A stretch of DNA of 64,000 bases from NCBI GenBank assembly GCA_026702615.1, contig JAPPBY010000017.1, forward strand, positions 186,001 to 250,000, given 5' to 3'. Origin of the DNA: Chloroflexota bacterium. GTDB taxonomy: Bacteria; Chloroflexota; Dehalococcoidia; Tepidiformales; Tepidiformaceae. A model generated the notes under the pieces. That model was not told where the DNA came from and did no database searches. It saw nothing but the letters and a program-made list of their open reading frames with translations. The translations under genes were made by a program, and so were the position numbers. Shown here piece by piece: positions 29,281 to 37,596 of this stretch. Within the stretch, counting starts at the first letter, position 1. The number at the start of each line of letters is the position of its first letter.

Positions 29281-30185
29281 GAGCTGCGGGCGATCACGTT
29301 CTCGGCGAACCAGGCGATGTCGTCGAAGTCCGAAGAGGAGATGGCGACCTCCTCGACGCCAACCTCGGAGAAGCCGGCGATCTGTTCGAGCATGTTGTCG
29401 CCATCGCCGAAGAGGACGCCGCTGTGGTCCCACTGCGTGACCTTCACGGAGCGGCCCCAGCCACGCGCCATCTGGGCGATGCCGCCGGCGATCTGATCGG
29501 CGGCTTCCCGGGTCTGGCCGCGGGCGAGGATGACGTCGGAGGTGATGGCGAGGGTGGCGGGGTCGCGGCCGACGTCCTCGCAGGCGGTATGGGCGTGCTC
29601 GGCGAACTCGGCAACCTGAGCAGGACCAAGTTGCCAGGTGTTGACGGCGTCGGCGTGGCGGGCGGCGAGGCGGAGGAGGGCGCCGCGACGGTTCAGCCCG
29701 ATCATGATGGGCGGGTGGGGCTGCTGCACCGGCTTCGGGGCGAATGTCGCGTCCCCTTCAAGTCGGTAATGCTTGCCATTGAACTCGGTCGTCTCCTGGG
29801 TCCAGAAAGACTTGAGTATCTGGATGCCTTCCTCGAGCTGCTGGACTCGATCGAGGAAGTCGAGCATCTCGAAGCCGTAGGGCTCGAAGTCGGCGTGCTC
29901 GTAGGCGGTGCCGATGCCGAGCACTGCCCGCCCGTTCGAAAGAGTGTCGACCGTGACAACCTGCTTGGCGAGCTGGAAGGGGGGACGGAACGGCATACCC
30001 GTGACATGCGTGCCAAGCCGCATGTGCTGCGTCTGTCCCGCTACCCACGCGAGGTAGGTCCAGGCATCGGGCTGGTCGAAGGAGGGGTGGTCCACGACGT
30101 TGAACGTCTCGAAGCCGAACTCATCGACCTCGCCGATCTGATCGTTCAGGGCCCCTCCACCCGTGGCGACGAGGCCGAACTTCAC
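29277..30185 (-). CDS. LLM class (possibly F420-dependent) oxidoreductase
   Basis: MKFGLVATGGG, HMRLGTHVTGMPFRPPFQLAKQVVTVDTLSNGRAVLGIGTAYEHADFEPYG. Confidence 0.85.
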   Translation of the reverse strand: MKFGLVATGGGALNDQIGEVDEFGFETFNVVDHPSFDQPDAWTYLAWVAGQTQHMRLGTHVTGMPFRPPFQLAKQVVTVDTLSNGRAVLGIGTAYEHADFEPYGFEMLDFLDRVQQLEEGIQILKSFWTQETTEFNGKHYRLEGDATFAPKPVQQPHPPIMIGLNRRGALLRLAARHADAVNTWQLGPAQVAEFAEHAHTACEDVGRDPATLAITSDVILARGQTREAADQIAGGIAQMARGWGRSVKVTQWDHSGVLFGDGDNMLEQIAGFSEVGVEEVAISSSDFDDIAWFAENVIARSS

Positions 30186-30997
30186 GGCGAGGAGGTTCCC
30201 GCAGAGGAGTTACCCGGAGCCTGCGTGGCGAGCAGCTCGAGGTCGTCGACCTTGCCGAACATGTAGGGCAGGAACGACTCGCCGGGGACACGCGTGAGGA
30301 TCTCGCCGTGGGTGTAGGTGTCACCCTCGCTATAGCTCACCCCGAGCAGCTCGCGGATGGGGATGTCGGCGACGGGGTCGTGGGGCGACTCGCGCAGGAG
30401 CACCTCGCCTTCAAGCTGCTCGATGAAGCGGGTGCGGCCGGTGTGGCGCACGCGCACCAGCACCGGGTCGTTGTCGAAGCCACGTCCGTCGGGGGCGGGC
30501 ATGAACTTGAAGTAGAAGCGCGAGCTCTCCGGGGATTCGCGCCCTTCAAGGCGTTCGACGACGCGCCCGCGCACCTCAATGTACACCTGCCCATAGCGCT
30601 CGATGGTGCCGGTGATCTCGTCGCCATCGCGGCGGACGTGGATGTTGGCGACCTTCTTGGGTTCGCCGTAGAGCTCGCGCCCGAAGATGACGGCGCTGTC
30701 CGTCGACATGGGCATGGTGATGGGGTAGTCGCCGACGATGCCCTCGTACCGGCAGCGGACGTTGAGCCCGCCCGCCCCGAACGGCTGAAGCGTATTGCTG
30801 ACGCCGATGTGAGAGACGCTGGCGGAGGCGATGGGCTCGTCGGCCGGCTCCAGGGGCGGGGGGAGGATGGCCGCGATGACGTCCGGGTCGGTGCGGAAGC
30901 TCGCGGCGATGCCGCGGAACGACTCGAACTCGGGGGTGGCGTAGAGCTTCTGGAGGCGGCGGACCTCCTCAAGGGTCTTCACGTAGCGGAGCTGCAT
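30182..30997 (-). CDS. Acetoacetate decarboxylase-like family protein
   Basis: ILPPPLEPADEP, GDYPITMPMSTDSAVIFGRELYGEPKKVANIHV; ATGA overlap with LLM gene. Confidence 0.75.
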   Translation of the reverse strand: MQLRYVKTLEEVRRLQKLYATPEFESFRGIAASFRTDPDVIAAILPPPLEPADEPIASASVSHIGVSNTLQPFGAGGLNVRCRYEGIVGDYPITMPMSTDSAVIFGRELYGEPKKVANIHVRRDGDEITGTIERYGQVYIEVRGRVVERLEGRESPESSRFYFKFMPAPDGRGFDNDPVLVRVRHTGRTRFIEQLEGEVLLRESPHDPVADIPIRELLGVSYSEGDTYTHGEILTRVPGESFLPYMFGKVDDLELLATQAPGNSSAGTSSP

Positions 30998-31040
30998 GCT
31001 GGCCTCCTGCGGGGCTGGGGTAGGGAGCGAGGAATCGCGA

Positions 31041-31877
31041 TCAGTCCATGCGACTGCCGCCGTCGACATTCAGTGCCTGGCCCGTCATGTAGGACGAGTC
31101 GTCGGAGGCGAGGAAGGCGACGACGGCGGCCTGCTCCTCGACGGTGGCCTGACGGCCCATCAGGAGCGCGCGGCGGATGGCGGCCTTGGAGGTGCCCGGC
31201 TCGGCGCCGGCAACCTCGTCGTAGCGGCCGAAGGTGCCGTCCATCATGTCGGTGTCGGTCGAGCCGGGGCAGACGATGTTGACGCGGATGTTGTCCTTGG
31301 CGAGCTCGAGCGCGAGCTGCTGGGTAAGGCCGTGCATCGCCCACTTGGTGGCGCAGTAGGCGCCGTAGTTGGGGATGCCGATGCGCCCGGCGGTGGAGGA
31401 GATGTTGATGATGCTGCCACCGCCACCCTTCACCATCTCGCGGCCGACGGCGCGAATGGTGTGATAGAGGCCGTGGAGGTTGACGTCGACGGTCTCGTAC
31501 CAGTTCTCGTCGGTCATCTCGAGGATGGGGGCAGCGCCGGCCTCGCTCGGGAGGGCGGCGTTGTTGACGAGGATGTGGATGCCGCCGAGTTCGGCGACCG
31601 CAGTATCGACGGTGCGCTGGAGGTCGTCCTTGTCGGTCACGTCGCAGTCGATGGCGAGGGCGCGGCGGCCCATGCCGCGCACCTCCTCGGCGACGCTCTC
31701 GATGCCCTTCCAGTCCATCTCCTGCTCATGCGGGGGGAAGGTGGAGGGGTCGCGCTGGCGCGCGGTCACGACGATGTCGGCGCCCTCCTCGGCGAGGCGC
31801 AGGACGATGGCGCGACCGATGCCGCGGTAGCGTCCGGCGCCGGTGACGAGGGCGACGCGACCTACGAGTCTAGTCAT
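31041..31877 (-). CDS. SDR family oxidoreductase
   Basis: VGRVALVTGAGRYRGIGRAI, ILVNNAALPSE, YGAYCATKWAMHGLTQQLALELA. Confidence 0.92.
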   Translation of the reverse strand: MTRLVGRVALVTGAGRYRGIGRAIVLRLAEEGADIVVTARQRDPSTFPPHEQEMDWKGIESVAEEVRGMGRRALAIDCDVTDKDDLQRTVDTAVAELGGIHILVNNAALPSEAGAAPILEMTDENWYETVDVNLHGLYHTIRAVGREMVKGGGGSIINISSTAGRIGIPNYGAYCATKWAMHGLTQQLALELAKDNIRVNIVCPGSTDTDMMDGTFGRYDEVAGAEPGTSKAAIRRALLMGRQATVEEQAAVVAFLASDDSSYMTGQALNVDGGSRMD

Positions 31878-32361
31878 CGAACGGTCCGCCGGTAATGGCG
31901 CCGAGGTCCTCCCACTTCATGGCGCGGCGCCGGTTCCAGTGCTCAACCCAGCTATCGACGTAGCCCTGCCCACCGTGGTGGTAGTCGACCTCGAGGGTGA
32001 CCTCGCCCTCATCGTTGAACTCGAGGCGGGACACGCCCTCGAAGGAGCGCCATTTGCCGTAGTTCTCGTCGTTCTCGTCCATCACCTGGGAGTAGGCCAT
32101 CCAGAGGATGCAGATGCCGCGATGGTTCTCAGCGACATAGACCTCCTCGACGGGGACGCGCAGGGTGATGCCAACCTGGCGGCTGGCCCAAAACTGGCGG
32201 ATCTCCTCCTTGCCGTTCAGGGCCTCGGCATGGCTGACGATGTCGCGCATGACGGCGTCATCGGAGAACCACTGGTCGGGGCCATAGGGGTCGCCGCTGC
32301 TCCAGCCGCCCTCCTCGAAGAGCTTGCGTCCGGTCTCGATGTCATTGGGTCCGACGGGCAT
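31870..32361 (-). CDS. SnoaL/NTF2-like protein, copy A
   Basis: DQWFSDDAVMRDIVSHAEALNGKEEIRQFW; near-identical architecture to copy B. Confidence 0.75.
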   Translation of the reverse strand: MPVGPNDIETGRKLFEEGGWSSGDPYGPDQWFSDDAVMRDIVSHAEALNGKEEIRQFWASRQVGITLRVPVEEVYVAENHRGICILWMAYSQVMDENDENYGKWRSFEGVSRLEFNDEGEVTLEVDYHHGGQGYVDSWVEHWNRRRAMKWEDLGAITGGPFDD

Positions 32362-32425
32362 GGGTGCGCCTCCTTGGTCGTGCGGCGCGAATCATAACGA
32401 GGGCGGGAGGGGGCAGGGGCGGGGT

Positions 32426-32917
32426 CTAGGCGCCGGTGATGGCGCCGAGGTCCTCCCACTTCATGGCGCGACGGGCGTTCCAGTGCTCGACCCAGCTGTC
32501 GCACATGCCCTGGACGCCGTGGTGGTAGTCGACCTCGAGGGTGACCTCGCCCTCGTCGTTGAACTCGAGGCGGGACATGCCCTCGAAGCAGCGCCACTTG
32601 CCGAAGTTCTCGTCGTTCTCGTCGACGACCTGGGAGTAAGCCATCCACATGACAGCGACGCCGCGGTGGTTCTCGGCGACGTAGATCTCCTCGGCGGGGA
32701 CGCGCACGGCCATGCCGTACTTGCGGTTGCGCCAGAAGCTGCCCCAGAAGGCACGAATCTCGTCCTTGCCGCGCATGGCCCCGTCGTAGTTGACGATGTC
32801 GCGCATGACGGCGTCGTCGGAGAACCACTGGTCGGGACCGTAGAGGTCGCCGCTCCCCCACCCCTCATCCCCGAAGAGCTTGCGGGCGGTCTCGATGTCG
32901 TTGGGTCCGACGGGCAT
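32426..32917 (-). CDS. SnoaL/NTF2-like protein, copy B
   Basis: DQWFSDDAVMRDIVNYDGAMRGKDEIRAFWGSFW; tandem paralogue of 31870-32361. Confidence 0.75.
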   Translation of the reverse strand: MPVGPNDIETARKLFGDEGWGSGDLYGPDQWFSDDAVMRDIVNYDGAMRGKDEIRAFWGSFWRNRKYGMAVRVPAEEIYVAENHRGVAVMWMAYSQVVDENDENFGKWRCFEGMSRLEFNDEGEVTLEVDYHHGVQGMCDSWVEHWNARRAMKWEDLGAITGA

Positions 32918-33004
32918 GGGGGCCTCCTGGGGTGGGGCGGATGATAGCGAAGGGGCGAAGGGGCGGGCTGTGATCCAACGCTATCGGTGACCGTCGTGAT
33001 CGTG

Positions 33005-34096
33005 CTACTGCTGGTTCTCGGGATCGTCCGCGGTGTCAATCAACCCCTTGATGTGGTTGCTGAAGTGGCTCCCGTCGTCGATGAGTTCCAGGGCCTCAAG
33101 CTGCCTTTCCAGGCAGGTGACCTCGGCGGCCGTTCCATGGTGGTCTTCCCCCTGGATGTAGAGATTGCTGTGACAGGCATCGTGCACAAGGGCGCCCGCT
33201 AACCAGATCACCTGGTCTCGCCGGCTGTAACCGGGAGCAAAGGCCGTTCCTTCCTGTACGAGGTAAGTCTTCGAATACACGTTGATCCCATATCCCGAAG
33301 AAACCAACCGAATGGTTGCGATCCCTTGCTCGACCCTGACGAGGGCTTCCGGCGCCCGTTCCGACAGGAGTTGAAGCGCTGCCTCGACCTGCTCCACAAA
33401 CTCACTGGACCCCTCGACTCGGATCCCGGCGGCAGTTGCCGTCGCAGCCGGGACGCCGGTGAGCTCGCCGTCGCCCTTAGAAGCGTCCTGGATCAACCCC
33501 CGCACGTGGTCGACGAAGAGATCACGCTTGTCTATCAGCTCCAGGATGGCGAGTTGTTCCTCGAGGCAGGAGACCGTCGCGGTGTTGCTGGAGTAGTCCC
33601 ATCCAGCGCGGTAGAGGTCGATGAGACACACGTGGTACACGAGCTCCGCGGCCAGCCAGATAGCCTGGTCGGAAGGGGCGAAGCCCGGGACGAACGCCTG
33701 GTTCTCGGCGATCCGCGCGACACCATCGATCAAGTCCTGCGCTGTTCTCGTCGGGAAGGGCACGGAGAGAATCGCCTCCACGTATTCCTCGACCCAAACG
33801 AGCGTCTCGGGAGCCCATACGTGAAGGAGGTAGAGGGCAGCTTCAACCTGCGCGACGAAGTCGTCGGGTCCCACGATCCTGATTTGCGTGGAGACGGATG
33901 GGGATGTGGCCGAGGCCGTCGGCGGGGGCGTGGCGGTAGCGGTCGGGGTGGACGTGGCGGCGACGGTTGGGGTGGCGGTGACGGGCGGGGGTTCCGTCGG
34001 AGCGGAGTCGCCACCGCCGCAGGCGACGAGGGCTGCCATGAGAAGGGATACGAACCCTGCGGCAACAGCAAGGCGAGCCATGCGGTGGGGCCTCAT
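33005..34096 (-). CDS. Lipoprotein with two tandem copies of a zincin-like domain
   Basis: Signal/lipobox LLMAALVACGGG, Thr/Pro linker, two aligned units (IRIVGPDDFVAQVEAALYLL... and IRVEGSSEFVEQVEAALQLL...); HDACH in second unit. Confidence 0.7.
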   Translation of the reverse strand: MRPHRMARLAVAAGFVSLLMAALVACGGGDSAPTEPPPVTATPTVAATSTPTATATPPPTASATSPSVSTQIRIVGPDDFVAQVEAALYLLHVWAPETLVWVEEYVEAILSVPFPTRTAQDLIDGVARIAENQAFVPGFAPSDQAIWLAAELVYHVCLIDLYRAGWDYSSNTATVSCLEEQLAILELIDKRDLFVDHVRGLIQDASKGDGELTGVPAATATAAGIRVEGSSEFVEQVEAALQLLSERAPEALVRVEQGIATIRLVSSGYGINVYSKTYLVQEGTAFAPGYSRRDQVIWLAGALVHDACHSNLYIQGEDHHGTAAEVTCLERQLEALELIDDGSHFSNHIKGLIDTADDPENQQ

Positions 34097-34158
34097 GGTC
34101 CTGATGCTAGTGCCTCGACAGGGGACTGGAAGCCAGCGCTGGTCATGCAGTGAGCGGG

Positions 34159-34425
34159 TCAGCCGCCGCCGATGGCGGGGACGAACTGGATCTCGGTGGT
34201 CTCGGTGACGGGCTGGAGGAGGCCGAGGTGGTTCGTCTCGCCGTCGATGGCAGCCATGATCTCGGGGATGAGGGCGCCATCCTCGTCGAGGAGGCGCTCC
34301 TTCATTCCGGGGTAACGCTCGTCGAGGGCGTTGATCACCTGGCGCAGGTTGCGACCGGACACCTCGACGGTGCGGGCGCCCCCGGTGAGGCCCTCAAGCA
34401 GCGAGGGGATGAAGACGGTGGCCAC
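34159..34425 (-). CDS. MoaD/ThiS-like ubiquitin-fold sulfur carrier protein
   Basis: MATVFIPSLLEGLTGGARTVEVSGRNLRQVINALDERYPG...IQFVPAIGGG, C-terminal Gly-Gly. Confidence 0.85.
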   Translation of the reverse strand: MATVFIPSLLEGLTGGARTVEVSGRNLRQVINALDERYPGMKERLLDEDGALIPEIMAAIDGETNHLGLLQPVTETTEIQFVPAIGGG

Positions 34426-34435
34426 AAGCCCCTCG

Positions 34436-36736
34436 CTAGTCCTCCGGCTCGACCGCTCCCAGGGCCTCGAGCACGTTGCCCGGCGACATCGGCAGGTGCG
34501 TCATACGCACGCCGGTGGCGTCGTGGATGGCGTTGGCGATGGCGGCCATCGGCGGGACGATGGGTACCTCGCCTACCCCACGGATGCCGTAGGGATGGCC
34601 GGGGTTCGGCACCTCGATGATCTCGGTGTCGATCATGGGGAGGTCGAGGCTGGTGGGCATGCGGTAGTCGAGGAAGCTGGCGTTCGACATCGCGCCGTCT
34701 TCCTGCCAGACGTACTCCTCGCTGAGCGCCCAGCCGATGCCCTGGACGGCGCCGCCCTGCATCTGCCCCTCGACGTAGCTGGGGTGGATGGCGGTGCCGG
34801 CGTCCTGGATGGCGGTGAAGCGGAGGACGTCGACCTTGCCCGTCTCCGGGTCGACCTCGACATCGACGATGTTGCCGGCGAAGGCAGGGCCAACGCGGGT
34901 CGGGTTGGAGCTGGCGGAGGCGCTGATGGGACCGCCGGTGCGGAGCTGCTTGCCGGCAACTTCCTTCCAGGTGATCTGCTTGCCATCGGCGAGGGAGAAG
35001 ACGCCGTCCTCGAAGCTGACGTCGTCGACGTCGGCCTCGAGGAGGATGGCGGCGCGCTCGGTCATCTGGCGCTTCACGTCCTCGGAGGCGGTGATGGTGG
35101 CGATCCCGGTCGAGAAGGCGGTGCGGCTGCCGCCAGTCACGCCCGTCCAGCCGATGGAGTCGGTGTCGCCAACGGTGGGCTGGACCTCATCGACCGAGAG
35201 GCCAAGGGTCTCGGCGGCCTGCATCGCGAGTACGGCCCGCATCCCGCCGATATCGACGGAGCCGGTGACGAGCGCGATCGTGCCGTCGGCGTTGACGGTG
35301 ACGGTGGCGGAGGACTGGTTGCCACCGTTGAACCAGAAGCCCATGGCGACACCACGTCCGCGGTTCGGACCCTCGATGGGCGCGGAGAAGTGGGGGTGGT
35401 TGACGATGGCGTTCTCGACCTCGACGCAGCCAACGGTGGGGAAGGGCATGCCGTTGGGCATGCGGTCACCTTCCTTCGTCGCGTTCTTGAGGCGGAAGTC
35501 CATGGGCTCCATGCCGATCTTCTCGGCGAGCTCGTCGATGACGCTCTCGACGGCGAAGGCGGCCTGGGGGGAGCCGGGGGCGCGGTAGGCGCCGACCTTG
35601 GGCTTGTTGACGACGACGTCGTAGCCATCGACGACGAGGTGCTCGATGTCGTAGGGGGCGAGGGCGGTGGAGGCGCCGGCGCCGACGGGGGAGCCGGGGA
35701 ACGCGCCTGCCTCATAGGCCATCCAGAGCTCGGCGGCAGTGATGTCGCCGTCGTTGGTCGTGCCGATGCGGGCGCGGATGGTGGTGGCGGAAGTGGGGCC
35801 GGAGGCCTCGAAGACCTCGGTGCGGCTCATGGTGACCTTCACCGGTGCGCCGCTCTTCTTCGAGAGCAGGGCAGCCACGGGGTCGACGTGGACGTAGGTC
35901 TTGGCGCCGAAGCCGCCGCCGATCTCCATGGGGATGACGGTGACCTTGCCCTCGGGCACGCCGAGGATGGCGGCCGCCTGGCCGCGGATGCCGAAGGCTC
36001 CCTGGGTGCTCGTCCAGATAGTGACGTGGCCATCGGGGTCCCAGCGGGCGGTGGAGGTGTGAGGCTCGATGTAGCCCTGGTGGACGGTGCTGGTGGTGAA
36101 CTCGCGCTCGACGATGACATCGGCCTTCGCGAAGCCCTCGTCGAGGTCGCCGCGCTTGAACTGGAGGTGGCTGGCGACGTTGCTGTGGACGCCCGTGTCG
36201 TCGCCGCGGGTAAAGCGCTCGGCGATGGAGCGGGTGGTCATGGCGTCGTGGAGCAGGGGGGCGTCGTCACGCATCGCGTCGAGGGCGTTGAGGATGACCG
36301 GGAGGGGTTCGTACTTGACCTCGATGAGGTCCAGGGCTTCCTCCGCCACGTGCGGGTTGGAGGCGGCGACGGCGGCGACGGCGTGGCCCTTGTAGAGCGT
36401 CTTTTCCTGGGCGAGGCAGTTCTCGGCGAGGAGGCGGGCGTTCCCCATGGTCTCACCGAAGTCGATCATCATGTCCTGCACGATGGGCACGTCGGCGCCG
36501 GTGACGACTGCCTTCACGTCGGGGAGGGCCTCGGCCTTGCTCGTGTCGATGGACACGATGCGGGCATGGCCGTGGGGGCTGCGCAGGATCTTGCCGTGCA
36601 GCGTGCCGGGCAGGTTGATGTCGGCGCCGTACTGGGCGCGCCCGGTCACCTTGTCGACGCCGTCGTGGCGGATGGGACGGCTGCCGACGACCTTGTAGCC
36701 GGCCTTGGGTGTGCTGCGTTCCTCGGTCGTAGTCAT
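34436..36736 (-). CDS. Xanthine dehydrogenase family molybdopterin-binding subunit
   Basis: RHDGVDKVTGRAQYGADINLPGTLHGKILRSPHGHARI, GGGFGAKTYVHVDPVAALLSKKSGAPVK, GAYRAPGSPQAAFAVES. Confidence 0.94.
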   Translation of the reverse strand: MTTTEERSTPKAGYKVVGSRPIRHDGVDKVTGRAQYGADINLPGTLHGKILRSPHGHARIVSIDTSKAEALPDVKAVVTGADVPIVQDMMIDFGETMGNARLLAENCLAQEKTLYKGHAVAAVAASNPHVAEEALDLIEVKYEPLPVILNALDAMRDDAPLLHDAMTTRSIAERFTRGDDTGVHSNVASHLQFKRGDLDEGFAKADVIVEREFTTSTVHQGYIEPHTSTARWDPDGHVTIWTSTQGAFGIRGQAAAILGVPEGKVTVIPMEIGGGFGAKTYVHVDPVAALLSKKSGAPVKVTMSRTEVFEASGPTSATTIRARIGTTNDGDITAAELWMAYEAGAFPGSPVGAGASTALAPYDIEHLVVDGYDVVVNKPKVGAYRAPGSPQAAFAVESVIDELAEKIGMEPMDFRLKNATKEGDRMPNGMPFPTVGCVEVENAIVNHPHFSAPIEGPNRGRGVAMGFWFNGGNQSSATVTVNADGTIALVTGSVDIGGMRAVLAMQAAETLGLSVDEVQPTVGDTDSIGWTGVTGGSRTAFSTGIATITASEDVKRQMTERAAILLEADVDDVSFEDGVFSLADGKQITWKEVAGKQLRTGGPISASASSNPTRVGPAFAGNIVDVEVDPETGKVDVLRFTAIQDAGTAIHPSYVEGQMQGGAVQGIGWALSEEYVWQEDGAMSNASFLDYRMPTSLDLPMIDTEIIEVPNPGHPYGIRGVGEVPIVPPMAAIANAIHDATGVRMTHLPMSPGNVLEALGAVEPED

Positions 36737-36846
36737 GCGAATGCCTCCCTCGGGGTTCCAGGGCGTAGCCTACCGGATGGCAGTGGGATCGCGGGAGAGT
36801 GGCGATGGGTGACGAACGGTCCCGAACACGGCACAATGCCGCCGCG

Positions 36847-37596
36847 ATGTGGGTAAAGGGACGGGCAAGGTTCTGGGGGTGGGCGGCGGTCGCGGTTGCG
36901 TGCGTGATGTTGCTTGCGTGCGGGGGCGGAGAGGGGAACGACGACGGCGGCAGCGAGGAGAGCGGACCGCCGGACGTCGCGGTACTTCTCGACTCGGCGG
37001 TGGGCCAGTTCCTGGAGATGCAGAGCTTCCACTTCGCCCTCGACTTCGACGGCGAGACATCCCCGATGGAACAGCTCTCGGTCGACATGGAAACGATCGA
37101 GGGCGACGTCATCCTTCCCGACCAGCTCGACGCGAAGGTGAAGGCGAAGGCACGGCAGTTCGGCGGCATCAACGTCAACGTCAGCCTCGTAGGGGTGGGC
37201 GAAGACGCCTGGGTAACGAACCCGTTCGACCAAACGATGTGGCTCCCGCTGGAGGGCGGCAATCCCCTGAACGGGCTCTTCAATCCATCGGAAGGGGTGG
37301 CGGCGGTTATCCGCGGGGCGGCAAATCCGACGTTGACGGGGGAGGAGGAGATCGACGGGGTGCTGACGTGGGTGGTTGAGGGGACGATCGACTCGGGCGA
37401 CCTGACGGCGTTCCTCGATTCCGCCGTGCCGGGCTATGACGTGAAGGGCACGATCTGGATCGGGAAGGACGACAACGTCATCTACCGCATCTACCTGCTT
37501 GGGCAGCTGACCGCCGAGGAGCCGGTGGACATCCTGCGGCGCTTGAGCTTCTCGAGCTTCAACGACGTGGAGCCCATCGAGCCGCCGCTGCCGTGA
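36847..37596 (+). CDS. LppX/LprAFG-like lipoprotein
   Basis: Lipobox VMLLACGGG; MQSFHFALDFDGE..., GDVILPDQLDAKVKA, INVNVSLVGVGEDAWVTNPFDQTMW, IWIGKDDNVIYRIYLLG. Confidence 0.8.
   Translation: MWVKGRARFWGWAAVAVACVMLLACGGGEGNDDGGSEESGPPDVAVLLDSAVGQFLEMQSFHFALDFDGETSPMEQLSVDMETIEGDVILPDQLDAKVKAKARQFGGINVNVSLVGVGEDAWVTNPFDQTMWLPLEGGNPLNGLFNPSEGVAAVIRGAANPTLTGEEEIDGVLTWVVEGTIDSGDLTAFLDSAVPGYDVKGTIWIGKDDNVIYRIYLLGQLTAEEPVDILRRLSFSSFNDVEPIEPPLP

Noticed and set aside
34331-36856. 841-aa + strand ORF antisense to the molybdopterin subunit
   Set aside because: Antisense shadow ORF caused by GC-rich third positions; repetitive Gly/Asp/Val composition.
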